From Chryseobacterium sp. GVT01B (lineage in GTDB: Bacteria; Bacteroidota; Bacteroidia; Flavobacteriales; Weeksellaceae): DNA of 64,000 nucleotides. Shown one piece after another: positions 33,956-43,695 of the stretch. The position numbers and the translations under genes were made by a program. The notes beneath the pieces were generated by a model. That model was given only the letters and a program-made list of their open reading frames with translations, had not been told where the DNA came from and did not search any database. Where the stretch lies: positions 372,001-436,000 of the forward strand of contig NZ_JAHXYI010000001.1 of NCBI RefSeq assembly GCF_019970045.1. Reading direction: 5' to 3'. How positions within the stretch are numbered: position 1 is the stretch's first letter; each line of letters begins with the position of its first letter.

Positions 33956-34561
33956 TTATGATGGAAGAATATTGAGTTCATGATCAATCATGTGGGCAAT
34001 TTTGTCTAAAGCGTGGTTTAGAAAGCTTTGATCACCTATTGTTTTTGAAAGCAGTATTCCGCCTTCAATAAGCATAATAAATAAGGAGGCATATTGCTCA
34101 GCATTGATTTTTTTATCAATTTCCCCATTCTTTTGTCCTTCCAGAATAGTGGCTGATATTTTGACCATCCATTGTTCAAAGGATTTTTTAACCTGAGTTT
34201 TTAATGCCGGGAAAGAATCATCTGCTTCTGTTGCAGCATTCATTAATGGACATCCTCCATTGGAAAATACAAACTTCCAGTTTTTTCGGTAAAACTCTAC
34301 AAAAGCATGAAGCTTATCCACGGATTTAGGATATTCATCACCAAAAGAACGGCTAAGGGTTCTGCTCAATAGTCCGGCATTGTATTTATAGACTTCAATC
34401 GCTACTTCATCTTTGTTTTCAAAATTTCCGTAAATACTTCCTTTCGTCAGTCCGGTTGCCTGGGTAATGTCGGACAGCGAAGTCGAGATATAACCCTTTG
34501 TATTAAAAAGAGTTGCTGTTTTCTCGATGATATGCTGTTTTGTTTTTTCTGCCTTCGACAT
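33956..34561 (-). CDS. TetR-family repressor of the thiolase operon
   Basis: From the ATG at 34561, 201 residues. The N-terminal helix-turn-helix is standard (IIEKTATLFNTKGYISTSLSDITQATGLTKGSIYGNFENKDE in outline, residues 9-50) and the C-terminal domain is the variable ligand-binding part, with a TetR_C-type GGCPLMNAATEAD segment. A perfect 10-bp inverted repeat lies just upstream, overlapping the promoter, so autoregulation and repression of the following thiolase, thioesterase and fabF genes are likely. The ligand is probably an acyl-CoA or fatty acid, by context only. Confidence 0.88.
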   Translation of the reverse strand: MSKAEKTKQHIIEKTATLFNTKGYISTSLSDITQATGLTKGSIYGNFENKDEVAIEVYKYNAGLLSRTLSRSFGDEYPKSVDKLHAFVEFYRKNWKFVFSNGGCPLMNAATEADDSFPALKTQVKKSFEQWMVKISATILEGQKNGEIDKKINAEQYASLFIMLIEGGILLSKTIGDQSFLNHALDKIAHMIDHELNILPS

Positions 34562-34584
34562 TATTAAGGATTTAAAAATATATG

Positions 34585-34618
34585 CAAATATACAAAAATA
34601 TACCACTCGGTATATTTT
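34585..34618 (-). promoter_or_regulatory. TetR operator and promoter
   Basis: AAAATATACC (34595-34604) and GGTATATTTT (34609-34618) are perfect inverted repeats separated by 4 bases. On the minus strand a TATATTTG -7 box (34585-34592) lies directly downstream, so a bound repressor would cover the -33 region. Confidence 0.7.
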
Positions 34619-34656
34619 ATTTAGGGTTTTACCAATACAGATATTGTGGGCTTTAA

Positions 34657-34724
34657 ATTTTGGCTAAAGCCACTGGAATTGTTTTTAAAATAAAAAACGG
34701 GCTAAAGCCCGTTCCTATTGATGT
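34657..34724 (-). repeat. REP-like paired-palindrome element, copy 2
   Basis: Inverted copy of the element at 17205-17268, containing TGGCTAAAGCCA and CGGGCTAAAGCCCG with an A/T-rich spacer that includes TGGAATT. It lies between the TetR promoter and the OsmC stop. Confidence 0.7.
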
Positions 34725-34740
34725 TAAATGAAAGCTTAGT

Positions 34741-35160
34741 TTAGTTTTCCAAAGTAGCATTCAATGTAATTTCAAAGTTGAATGCTGCACTTACCGGACA
34801 TCCTTCTTCAGCAATTTTAGCAAATTTCTGGAATTCTTCTTCTGAGATTCCCGGAACTTTTGCCGTTAAAGTCAGCTCAGATTTTGTAATCTTTCCGATA
34901 TTTGGGTCAAGAGTGATTACAGAAGTTGTTTTTAACTCTTCAGGATTGTATCCTGCCTGTGAAAGCTCTGCATCTAGTTTCATCGTGAAACATCCGGCAT
35001 GAGCTGCTGCCAGTAATTCTTCAGGGTTAGTCCCTACACCATCCGCGAAACGGCTGTTGAAAGAATATTGAGTTTGGTTTAAAGTTGTACTCTGAGTAGT
35101 TAAATGTCCTTTTCCTTCTTTGATGGTACCGTTCCAAACGGCTGTTGCGTTACGTCTCAT
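34741..35160 (-). CDS. OsmC-family peroxiredoxin
   Basis: From the ATG at 35160, 139 residues. The redox cysteines are in AAHAGCFTMKL and EEGCPVSAAF, the OsmC/Ohr arrangement, with GTNPEELLAAAHAGC as the family signature. It would reduce organic hydroperoxides using thiols. The in-frame ATG at 35205 lies on the -7 box, so the shorter start is chosen. Confidence 0.88.
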   Translation of the reverse strand: MRRNATAVWNGTIKEGKGHLTTQSTTLNQTQYSFNSRFADGVGTNPEELLAAAHAGCFTMKLDAELSQAGYNPEELKTTSVITLDPNIGKITKSELTLTAKVPGISEEEFQKFAKIAEEGCPVSAAFNFEITLNATLEN

Positions 35161-35202
35161 AATGTTTGTTTTTGTATTTAATGTTGTTTGATTTTGATGA
35201 TA

Positions 35203-35210
35203 CAAAGATA
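35203..35210 (-). promoter_or_regulatory. -7 box of the OsmC gene
   Basis: TATCTTTG on the minus strand is a perfect TAnnTTTG match. The expected start near 35196 gives a leader of about 36 bases to the MRRNATAVW start. Confidence 0.5.
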
Positions 35211-35246
35211 TATCTGTGGAATGGCATATTCAATAGATAAAAAGAC

Positions 35247-36113
35247 TTAAATATTGTACTTTTTTCCCGAGGAGTAATTTTTCTTAAAATTAGCCGGTGT
35301 ATTTCCTGTTTTGTTGGTGAAAAGCCGGTTGAAATAGGCGGGATCTTCATAGCCCAGATCATAAGCAATTTCTTTTACAGGTTTATCTGTATAGAATAAT
35401 AACCTTTTTGCTTCTAATAAAATTCTGTTGATGATAAACTGATTGGGAGAATCCAGATTTAAATTTTTAAACTTATGCGTTAAGGTTTTCGGGGCAATGT
35501 GAAGCAGGTCTGCATAATCTGCCACATTATGTTTTTCTCTGAAATGAATTTCCAGATGTCTGCTGAAATCTCTGAAAATATCCAGCTCATTACCTGGTAT
35601 TCTGAGAGTTTCATTATCTAAATTCTGTTTTTTCCATTTTCGGGTAGCTCGGATAATGATCTGTTTTACATAGGTTCTGATCATTTCTTCGGCAGAGGAA
35701 TCTTTCCATTCAAGTTCATCTTTAATATTCTGAAAGAGATCTTTTATAAGATTTGTTTCGGAAGGATCTAGTTCTACAAAGGGAATTTCAAATACATTAT
35801 GAAAGAGCAGCCCATCACAAGCCACTTCCTTATCATGAATCTGAATGCAGTAAAAATCACGGTTGTAAAAAAGAAGAATAGATTCATCTTTACCTTTTTG
35901 TATGCTTAGATGCTGGTTAGTCAGGAAAAAGAGTGAAGGTTTCTTTGTTTTATAATGATTAAAGTCTACCGTAAGTTCGTATCCTGAAGGAATGAAAAAT
36001 ACTTTGATATCAGTTCTGAAATGGTTCCCGTTAAAATTCTCCAGATTTTCTCCTGAAAATATTTCCAGTCCGAGTCTTTTATAGTGATCTTCAAAAATAA
36101 GCTGTTGGGGCAT
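35247..36113 (-). CDS. AraC-family transcriptional regulator
   Basis: A 288-residue regulator with an N-terminal sensing domain of uncertain fold (YELTVDFNHYKTKKPSLFFLTNQH) and a C-terminal AraC domain: first helix-turn-helix ADYADLLHIAPKTLTHKFKN, second VKEIAYDLGYEDPAYFNRLF. It lies 86 bases upstream of the OsmC gene on the same strand, and is divergent from the next AraC gene across a 201-base gap. Its targets cannot be read from the sequence. Confidence 0.88.
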   Translation of the reverse strand: MPQQLIFEDHYKRLGLEIFSGENLENFNGNHFRTDIKVFFIPSGYELTVDFNHYKTKKPSLFFLTNQHLSIQKGKDESILLFYNRDFYCIQIHDKEVACDGLLFHNVFEIPFVELDPSETNLIKDLFQNIKDELEWKDSSAEEMIRTYVKQIIIRATRKWKKQNLDNETLRIPGNELDIFRDFSRHLEIHFREKHNVADYADLLHIAPKTLTHKFKNLNLDSPNQFIINRILLEAKRLLFYTDKPVKEIAYDLGYEDPAYFNRLFTNKTGNTPANFKKNYSSGKKYNI

Positions 36114-36314
36114 ACTTTAACTTTAGTTTAAAGATACAAAAAAGCATGATTTGAACTGTATTAAATTATTGAAACCCAAATTTCTGATGTCTGACATATA
36201 AAATTTGGAATAAAATAAATCGGAAATATGTTTTTACATTGATATTATTTTATCATTTTTACAAAGATTTGTACTGCGATCTATATTATTAACCCTTTTT
36301 TCATAACTCCCTGT

Positions 36315-37193
36315 ATGAGCGAATTAGAAAATATTCTGAGAGAAATAACTCCACTATCTCCTGAGGATAGTTTTCTCGTGTTTGACAGGATCAAAGCATC
36401 ATTCGACTTTCCGTATCACTATCATCCGGAAATTGAAATCAACTTCATCTACAAAGGGAAAGGTTACCGCAGAATGGTAGGAGATCACACCGGAGAAATC
36501 GGGAATATAGAACTGGTATTGGTAGGGCCAAATTTACCACATTGTTGGGCGAATTACAGATGCAAAAACAGGAAAACCCACGAGATCACAATACAATTTA
36601 ACCAGGATTTCTTTCAGCAGTCGCTCATGGAGAAAAATATTCTAAAGCCCATCAATAATCTGATGAAAGATTCTATCAGAGGGATTCTTTTTTCTTCTGA
36701 AACCGCTGAAAAACTAAAAGATTCGTTTCTCAACCTGTCAAAGATGAACAGTTTTGAATCTTTCATAGAAATTATGAAGATTCTGAATGAACTGGCAGTG
36801 GCAGAAAACAAAACACTTTTGTCATCGTATAGTATTGAGCTTGAAACCTTTGCTGATAATGATAAAATGAAGATTATCCACGACTTTGTTCATAAAAATT
36901 TTGAAAATAAGATTACGCTGGATAAAGTGGCTTCCATGGTGAATATGAGTAATGTAACATTCAACAGATTCATTAAAAAAAGAACAGGAAAAACTTTCAT
37001 TAATTATCTTAATGAGATAAGAATCAGCTATGCTGCACGCTGGCTGATGGAAAAAAACCTTACTGTTTTTGAAATTGCTTTTGAAGCAGGCTTTAACAAT
37101 ATTGCCAACTTTAATAAGGTATTTAAATCAATCAAAAAGACAACTCCAACTGAATTTAAGGAGCAATTTAAAGGAGTGAAAAAAATTGAATAA
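36315..37193 (+). CDS. AraC-family regulator with cupin domain, next to the N-glycan locus
   Basis: A 292-residue protein with an N-terminal cupin sensor (FPYHYHPEIEINFIYKGKGYR, LVLVGPNLPHCW) and a C-terminal AraC pair of helix-turn-helices (LDKVASMVNMSNVTFNRFIK and VFEIAFEAGFNNIANFNKVF). Cupin-AraC proteins often sense sugars. It lies directly upstream of the SusC gene on the same strand and is the best local candidate for a regulator of the N-glycan locus. A hairpin terminator separates its transcript from SusC. Confidence 0.88.
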   Translation: MSELENILREITPLSPEDSFLVFDRIKASFDFPYHYHPEIEINFIYKGKGYRRMVGDHTGEIGNIELVLVGPNLPHCWANYRCKNRKTHEITIQFNQDFFQQSLMEKNILKPINNLMKDSIRGILFSSETAEKLKDSFLNLSKMNSFESFIEIMKILNELAVAENKTLLSSYSIELETFADNDKMKIIHDFVHKNFENKITLDKVASMVNMSNVTFNRFIKKRTGKTFINYLNEIRISYAARWLMEKNLTVFEIAFEAGFNNIANFNKVFKSIKKTTPTEFKEQFKGVKKIE

Positions 37194-37243
37194 TGTACTT
37201 TTGAAATTCACTCTTTTTGTATAGTCAGCTCAAAATAAAATAA

Positions 37244-37272
37244 AAATCCGGGTATTCATATCCGGGTTTATT
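37244..37272 (+). terminator. Terminator after the cupin-AraC gene
   Basis: AATCCGGGTAT pairs with ATATCCGGGTT over a 2-base loop, with two G-U wobbles, followed by TTATT. The rest of the 386-base gap to SusC is A/T-rich and holds a possible promoter. Confidence 0.55.
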
Positions 37273-37517
37273 ATTGTTAAAACGATGATAAATCCTCTTT
37301 TTTTGATTGATTTTAAAATGATGTATTTTATTGATATGTAATGGTTTAATTGGTTTTAAATGAAATTGCTGAAAAAATAATATCGTTTTATGATAAAATA
37401 GTATTATATCGGACTGGCTACAAAATTTAGATTTGTGAATGTGAATTAAATCTTAACAAAACTTTAAATAATTTAATACATAAACGGCAAATTTTTGCTG
37501 AAAAAACAATAATTTTT

Positions 37518-37547
37518 TTTGTATTGAAAAATAAAGCAATGTATTTG
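37518..37547 (+). promoter_or_regulatory. Possible promoter of the SusC gene
   Basis: TTTG (37518-37521), an 18-base spacer and TGTATTTG (37540-37547), one base off TAnnTTTG, lie 32 bases before the start. A perfect TAGATTTG at 37428-37435 is an alternative with a longer leader. Confidence 0.4.
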
Positions 37548-37579
37548 ATTCTCAATTAAATCTAACGAATCTAAACCTT

Positions 37580-40546
37580 ATGAGAAAAGCAGTTATACCT
37601 GTTCTGTTCGTTTTTTCACTTTCTGCAAATGCACAGGAGAAAAAATCGGCCGACACTACGAAGACAAACAGTATTGAGGAGGTCGTAGTCACCTCTTTGG
37701 GGATAAAAAGGCAGGCCCGCTCTTTGACGTATTCCAGTCAGCAGATTGGTGGGGATGAGCTTACAGAAGTGAAAACTCCCAATCTATTAAATTCGATCAA
37801 TGGAAAAGTTTCCAACGTACAGATCAACAGAACCAATGGTGTAGGTAGTTCCGTAAGGGTAGTCATGAGAGGAGATAAGTCTGTCAACAGTGCACAACCA
37901 CTGTATGTAATTGATGGTATTCCTATCATCAATGGAACTGGAAAATCAGCAGATATCGGACAGTATTCCAATATGCCGGATCCCGGAGATGTACTGAGCT
38001 CTATCAATCCTGATGATATTGAAAGCATTAACTTCCTGAAAGGAGCTTCTGCCTCTGCATTGTACGGTTCTGCCGGAGGTAACGGGGCTATTTTGATTAC
38101 GACTAAAAAAGGACGTGCCGGGAAAAGTTCAATTACTTACAGTTCGAGCCTTACCGTAGACAGAGCATACAGTCTTCCAAAACTGCAGCACAGTTATCTG
38201 TCTTATGACCCTTCTGTATCGGGATCACAGCCGGGACAGTCAACAGAAAGCTGGGGAGCAAAAGGAGCTTCCAAGGACTATCTTAAAGATTTTCTGCAGA
38301 CAGGAACGACATGGGTAAACAGCTTGTCTTTCCAGTCAGGAAATGAAAAATCAACAAGCTATTTCTCCATTGGGAATACCACCAACAAAGGAGTTGTTCC
38401 CATGTCTTATTTTGATCAGTATAATGTTTCTTTCAGAAATTCAAGTAAGTTTCTGGACGATAAATTAACATTAGATGCCAACTTCATAGGTTCATTACAG
38501 GAAAGTAAGAACAGACAGACTCCTGGAGCATCTTTTTCTCCCTTGACAAGTTTGTATTGGCTGCCAAGAGGGGTCGATTTTGATCAGTATGGTCCAGATA
38601 ATTATACCTACTTAAATAAAGAAAGATTTTTACCTGCTCAAAACTGGTGGGAGGTTAATCCGGATGGAAGTTTTAAAGGAAACCCGCCAACACAGAACCC
38701 TTATTGGATTTTAAACCGTAATCCTGTTACTGTAAGCAATAAAAATACCTATGGAGCGCTTTCACTATCTTACCAGATTAATCCCTGGTTAACAGCAAGA
38801 GTAAGAGGGAATTATAGCTGGAATATTTCAGACAGTCAGCGTGATATTGCTGCTTTTTCAGCACCTACTTTACTGGCTGTTAATGAAGGAATTAATGGAA
38901 GAATGCTTAAAAACACCTATGAAAACTCTTCTACATACGGGGACGTGTTGCTTATCGGTAGTCCTAAAATAAGTGAGTCTTTCTCTTTAGATTTTACGTT
39001 AGGAGGAAGTATTAATACCACAAGAAATAAAATAGGACAAATTGATAATGCTTATCTGACAAACCCTAACCTTTTCACTGTAAGTAATCTTGAATGGGGT
39101 AAAAAAAGATCCCCTGGTGATGGATATCATAATATTTATACCAATATGAAGAAGCAGGTGCAATCCGTATTTGCCAGTGCTACAGTAGGGTATAAAAATA
39201 TGTTTTATGTGGACATGACTTTTAGAAATGATTGGGATTCCAGTTTGGCCTTAACCGGAAGAACAGGATTTGACTATGAATCTGTAGGGGCTAATGCTGT
39301 ATTATCATCTGTTTTCAAACTGCCGGAAGTCATTAGTTTCTGGAAAGTAAGAGGATCTTATGCAACTGTAGGATTAGGGTTGCCTACCAATATCTCCAAT
39401 GCAATGATTGAATATAATAAAGGATATACCTTTGGGGTAGATGCGGGAACACTTGTTTTTCCAAAAAGTTCATTCATTACTGATCCCAAGTATAAGGACC
39501 TGTTTCCAAAACCTGAATTTAATAAAACTTTTGAAGTTGGAACAGAGCTAAGGATGTTTAATAATAAATTAAGTTTTGATATTACTTACTACAACTCCAA
39601 TACGAGCAATCAATTGTTAGAGACAAAAATCGATTCTTATTTTGGAGGGATAGCTCCTGGATCATATTATATTAATGCAGGGAAAATCCGAAATACAGGT
39701 TTTGAATCTTCATTATCCTATAAGGTCTTCAGTTCAGAAAAATTTGGATGGACAACTACATTAAATGCTTCTGCCAACAAAAACAAAATTGTTGAATTGT
39801 TTCCATCAAGTTTACCTATATCAGAAAACCAACTTTTCTCATTAACAGGAGGAGGGGATTATACAAAACTGAAATTAGGAGGATCTTTTGGTGATCTTTA
39901 CGGAATTAAGTTTAAAAGAGACGATCAGGGACGTATTTTAGTGAATGAGAAAGGAATCCCATTAGCAGAAGGTACTCCTTCTTATCTTGGTAATCCGAAC
40001 CCTAAATTTATTATGGGATTCAATAACTCCTTTAACATTGGTAAGCTGGGAATATCTTTCCTTATTGATGGTAAATTTGGAGGGAAGGTACTTTCCCTTA
40101 CAGAAAAAGCAAATGATATCTATGGGGTAACTCAGTCTACAGCTGATGCAAGAGATGCAGGCGGTGTATCTATCCCAAATGCAGTGTATGCACCTGGAAC
40201 TCCAAATGCAGGACAGGCTTATACAGGTTTAACCAATGCAAAAGATTATTATAAAGCAGTAGGAACAACAGAAGGATTTGGAAAAGGTATTGATGAAGCC
40301 TATCTGTACAGTGCTACAACAATACGTTTACGTCAGGCTTCCATTTCATATACTTTCGATATTCAATCTAAATATATGAGAAATGCAACGGTAAGCTTAG
40401 TAGGAACCAACTTATTTTTCTTTTATAAAAAAGCACCGTTTGATCCTGAGCAAGTATCAGGGAATACACCTGGTGGAGTGGGGGTAGATTCATTCGGATT
40501 ACCGGTTACCCGATCTATTGGATTATCATTAAAAGCTAACTTTTAA
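37580..40546 (+). CDS. SusC/RagA-family TonB-linked outer-membrane transporter
   Basis: A 988-residue beta-barrel transporter with signal peptide (to about SANAQ). A TonB-box-like region and plug follow at once (SIEEVVVTSLGIKRQARSL; LLNSINGKVSNVQI; PLYVIDGIPI; ASALYGSAGGNGAILITTKKG). The N-terminal carboxypeptidase-like domain common in SusC proteins is absent, so residues 24 to about 35 lead straight into the plug. The C-terminus ends in a barrel strand with final Phe (GLSLKANF). With the next gene it would import glycans released from glycoproteins. It is the first gene of the locus. Confidence 0.92.
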   Translation: MRKAVIPVLFVFSLSANAQEKKSADTTKTNSIEEVVVTSLGIKRQARSLTYSSQQIGGDELTEVKTPNLLNSINGKVSNVQINRTNGVGSSVRVVMRGDKSVNSAQPLYVIDGIPIINGTGKSADIGQYSNMPDPGDVLSSINPDDIESINFLKGASASALYGSAGGNGAILITTKKGRAGKSSITYSSSLTVDRAYSLPKLQHSYLSYDPSVSGSQPGQSTESWGAKGASKDYLKDFLQTGTTWVNSLSFQSGNEKSTSYFSIGNTTNKGVVPMSYFDQYNVSFRNSSKFLDDKLTLDANFIGSLQESKNRQTPGASFSPLTSLYWLPRGVDFDQYGPDNYTYLNKERFLPAQNWWEVNPDGSFKGNPPTQNPYWILNRNPVTVSNKNTYGALSLSYQINPWLTARVRGNYSWNISDSQRDIAAFSAPTLLAVNEGINGRMLKNTYENSSTYGDVLLIGSPKISESFSLDFTLGGSINTTRNKIGQIDNAYLTNPNLFTVSNLEWGKKRSPGDGYHNIYTNMKKQVQSVFASATVGYKNMFYVDMTFRNDWDSSLALTGRTGFDYESVGANAVLSSVFKLPEVISFWKVRGSYATVGLGLPTNISNAMIEYNKGYTFGVDAGTLVFPKSSFITDPKYKDLFPKPEFNKTFEVGTELRMFNNKLSFDITYYNSNTSNQLLETKIDSYFGGIAPGSYYINAGKIRNTGFESSLSYKVFSSEKFGWTTTLNASANKNKIVELFPSSLPISENQLFSLTGGGDYTKLKLGGSFGDLYGIKFKRDDQGRILVNEKGIPLAEGTPSYLGNPNPKFIMGFNNSFNIGKLGISFLIDGKFGGKVLSLTEKANDIYGVTQSTADARDAGGVSIPNAVYAPGTPNAGQAYTGLTNAKDYYKAVGTTEGFGKGIDEAYLYSATTIRLRQASISYTFDIQSKYMRNATVSLVGTNLFFFYKKAPFDPEQVSGNTPGGVGVDSFGLPVTRSIGLSLKANF

Positions 40547-40563
40547 CTTTTACAATTAAGAAA

Positions 40564-42189
40564 ATGAAAATCAATCATATTAAAATATTGGCATTCGGAG
40601 CTGTATTATTGTTTTCCGCTTCAGGATGTACTAATGACTTTGAACAGTATAACCAGGAAAAAGCGGGAGGTCCTGAAAATTTTTACGCAGATTTTATCGC
40701 TGTTGTTGATCCCATGAAATCCATGCAAAGAGGATTACAGTCAGATTATCAGCTGTACCCTAACCTGAGTGCAGATATGTACAGTGGAATGTTCAGTACA
40801 GCAACACCATTTAATGGAGGAGTAAATAATCTTACCTATTCAATGATGGATGGATGGAATAATAGAATTATTGCCAGACAGCAGGATATTTTCAATTACT
40901 CTCTTATCATAGATAATACGGCTAAGGAAATCTATAAAGGAGTAGATTTTACGGGAACATTTGCTGTTAAAAAAATTCTGAAAGTCATTACGGCTGCGAG
41001 AGTTTCAGACAGTCATGGGCCCGTAGTTTACAGCAAATATGAAAAGCCTAATCCAAATGGAGTAACTGATTTTGATTCTCAACAGGAAGCCTACAACTAT
41101 TTTATTGCTGACCTTACTGCAGCTATTAACGATTTGCAGAAAGTAATCACAATGTCGGCAACACAGAATGTAGAAGATAAATCGGCATTGAAAAAAGCAG
41201 ATTTAGTATACGGTGGAAATATGGCTCAGTGGGCAAAGTTTGCCAACTCACTAAAACTGAGATTAGCGATGAGAATGAGTTATGCTGATCCGGCGAAATC
41301 TAAACAATATGCTGAAGAGGCACTAGCTTCAACAGCAGGATTAATCACTGACAATGCAGATAACGCTTTAATAAGTGTAGGACAGTCAGAATTGAGTTTT
41401 ATCATTTATTCTTGGGGAGACTGTTTGATCGGAGCACCTTTGATGGCTTATATGAACGGATATAATGACCCAAGACTTCCTGCATATGCTATTCCTGCAT
41501 CTGACCCAAGCTTACAAGGGAAATACATAGGAATACGTCAGGGAATTGATTTATTAAATGGTAAGTCAACTTACGGAGGATTCTCACAACCACAGGCAAA
41601 ATCTGCCAATGGAGATTATTTTTCCGGTACTGATGGTAAAATGAAATTATTCACCGCTGCAGAAACATGGTTCCTGAAAGCTGAAGCTGCTTTGAGAGGA
41701 TATGCAGGCGCTGGAGATATTCAAACCAACTATACAACAGGAGTTCAGCAATCTTTCGGAGAATGGGGGAAAAGTGCTAATGTTGCTGCTTATCTTGCCG
41801 ATAATACTTCTACTGAAGCACCTTATCTTGATCCGAAAAATGCAGACAATAACGTACTTGCTGGAAACCCTCAGTTAAGTACCATTACGATCGCATGGAA
41901 TAACGGAGATACCAACGAAAGAAAGTTAGAAAGAATTATTACCCAGAAATGGCTTTCTCTTTATCCGAACGGACCAGAAGCATGGGCTGAGCAGAGAAGA
42001 ACAGGATATCCGGTTCTTTTCAAAGTAAGAAAAAATGACAGTGGCGGAGCCATCAGTACAGAAGCAATGATCAGAAGAATTCCTTTCACTATTGATACCA
42101 AAACTTCACTTTATAATTACCAGCAGGCTGCACAAATGCTTAACGGACCTGATACCGGAGGCACTAAGCTATGGTGGGATAAGAAATAA
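40564..42189 (+). CDS. SusD/RagB-family glycan-binding lipoprotein
   Basis: A 541-residue lipoprotein with lipobox ending in SASGC (Cys22). SusD-type features include AETWFLKAEAALRGYAG and KLERIITQKWLSLYPNGPEAWAEQRRTGYP. It caps the SusC barrel at the cell surface and captures the glycan. It follows SusC by 17 bases. A 129-base imperfect inverted repeat separates it from the MFS gene. Confidence 0.93.
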   Translation: MKINHIKILAFGAVLLFSASGCTNDFEQYNQEKAGGPENFYADFIAVVDPMKSMQRGLQSDYQLYPNLSADMYSGMFSTATPFNGGVNNLTYSMMDGWNNRIIARQQDIFNYSLIIDNTAKEIYKGVDFTGTFAVKKILKVITAARVSDSHGPVVYSKYEKPNPNGVTDFDSQQEAYNYFIADLTAAINDLQKVITMSATQNVEDKSALKKADLVYGGNMAQWAKFANSLKLRLAMRMSYADPAKSKQYAEEALASTAGLITDNADNALISVGQSELSFIIYSWGDCLIGAPLMAYMNGYNDPRLPAYAIPASDPSLQGKYIGIRQGIDLLNGKSTYGGFSQPQAKSANGDYFSGTDGKMKLFTAAETWFLKAEAALRGYAGAGDIQTNYTTGVQQSFGEWGKSANVAAYLADNTSTEAPYLDPKNADNNVLAGNPQLSTITIAWNNGDTNERKLERIITQKWLSLYPNGPEAWAEQRRTGYPVLFKVRKNDSGGAISTEAMIRRIPFTIDTKTSLYNYQQAAQMLNGPDTGGTKLWWDKK

Positions 42190-42213
42190 AAAATATTCAG
42201 AATCACTCATCAG

Positions 42214-42342
42214 TAAAGAGACATCTCAAGATCAGATTTATTTGATACATTCATTGAGGCGGGAGAATAAAGTAGAATCTCCAAAAAATTTATAGTTTCG
42301 TTTTTTTTTAGCCTGAATGAATCCTTGAGATGTTCTCTTTTA
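42214..42342 (+). repeat. Long imperfect inverted repeat between SusD and the MFS gene
   Basis: The outer arms are built on CATCTCAAG (42222-42230) and CTTGAGATG (42324-42332), each continued outward by GAGA/TCTC-rich sequence to TAAAGAGA and TCTCTTTTA. The inner arms are ATTCATTGAGGC (42249-42260) and GCCTGAATGAAT (42311-42322). A T-run of nine precedes the right arm. It could fold as a long hairpin that lowers downstream expression or protects the SusCD message. Confidence 0.5.
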
Positions 42343-42363
42343 TTTAGAATCTTATTTTCAAAT

Positions 42364-43665
42364 ATGGGAAAAAACAACTCCGGAACCCGTCGGATCCAGC
42401 CAATTCTTTGGATTTCAACATTATATTTTGCAATGGGTGTTCCCTTTGTAACCATTAATGCGGTTTCAGGAATCATGTATAAAGATATGGGCGTTTCAGA
42501 TTCACAGATTACATTCTGGACAGCCCTTATCCTGTTCTCCTGGACATTAAAACCACTTTGGAGTCCATTCCTGGAGATCTATAAAACAAAAAAATTCTTT
42601 GTTGTTTCTACTCAGTTTGCCATAGGAATTCTGTTTGCATTAGTAGCTTTAAGTCTGCCAATGCATGATTTTTTCAAATACAGTATTGCACTTTTTGCAG
42701 TAATAGCATTTTGCGGAGCTACCCATGATGTGGTAGCAGACGGAACGTATATTGGTTTTCTTACCAATAAAGAGCAGGCCAAATATATCGGCTGGCAGGG
42801 TGCTTTTTACAATCTGGCGAAGATTATCAGCAGCGGCGCGCTTGTTTATTTTGCAGGTGTTTTAGAAAAAACAAAAGGAGTTACCAATGCCTGGATGATT
42901 ATTATGGTGATCTATGCACTATTGTTTTTTGTATTGGCTATTTATCATTATTTCATTCTTCCAAAAGAGAATAAAGAAAAACCTAAAGATGAGAAAACTG
43001 CCGGAAATGTTCGTAAAGAACTATTGGAAGTTATTACCTCTTTCTTTACCAAAAAGAAAATTTTATGGTGTATCCTTTTCATTATTCTGTATCGTTTTGC
43101 AGAAGGATTTGCGATCAAAATTGCTCCTTTATTTTTTAAAGCTCCAAGAACTTCAGGAGGATTGGGACTTTCCACGTCTGACATCGGACTTGTCTATGGA
43201 ACTTACGGTTCTGGTGCATTCATTTTAGGTTCTGTACTGGCAGGATATTTTATCTCAGCCCGCGGACTGAAGAGATCTTTGATATGGCTGTGTTCTGCAT
43301 TCAATATTCCATTTGTGGTATATGCATTACTCGCTTATTATCAGCCATCAGATCTTTTGCCTGTAGGAATTGCAGTGGTAGTGGAGTATTTCGGATATGG
43401 ATTTGGTTTTGTAGGTTTAATGCTCTACATGATGCAGCAGATTGCTCCCGGAAAACACAAAACCGCTCACTACGCATTTGCAACAGGAATTATGAACCTT
43501 GGAGTGATGATTCCGGGAATGTTCAGCGGAATGATCAGTGACTGGATTGGATACAAAATGTTCTTTATCTGGGTGTTGATTGCTACCATTCCTGCATTTT
43601 TAGTCACTCTATTCGTTCCTTTCCCTTATCCGGAAAATCAGAAAGAACAACAAATCAATTCTTAA
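42364..43665 (+). CDS. MFS transporter of the N-glycan locus
   Basis: From the ATG at 42364, 433 residues with about 12 membrane segments. The N-terminal half includes SGIMYKDMGVSDSQITFWTALILFSWTLKPLWSP in outline (residues 36-70), and the fold resembles AmpG-like sugar and muropeptide permeases. Placed 30 bases before a GH130 phosphorylase gene, it probably brings the small Man-GlcNAc-type product from the periplasm into the cytoplasm. The frame starting at 42325 uses TTG and lies inside the inverted repeat, so it is rejected. Confidence 0.85.
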   Translation: MGKNNSGTRRIQPILWISTLYFAMGVPFVTINAVSGIMYKDMGVSDSQITFWTALILFSWTLKPLWSPFLEIYKTKKFFVVSTQFAIGILFALVALSLPMHDFFKYSIALFAVIAFCGATHDVVADGTYIGFLTNKEQAKYIGWQGAFYNLAKIISSGALVYFAGVLEKTKGVTNAWMIIMVIYALLFFVLAIYHYFILPKENKEKPKDEKTAGNVRKELLEVITSFFTKKKILWCILFIILYRFAEGFAIKIAPLFFKAPRTSGGLGLSTSDIGLVYGTYGSGAFILGSVLAGYFISARGLKRSLIWLCSAFNIPFVVYALLAYYQPSDLLPVGIAVVVEYFGYGFGFVGLMLYMMQQIAPGKHKTAHYAFATGIMNLGVMIPGMFSGMISDWIGYKMFFIWVLIATIPAFLVTLFVPFPYPENQKEQQINS

Positions 43666-43695
43666 TAATTAAAAATAAAAAGTAAAAAATACTTT

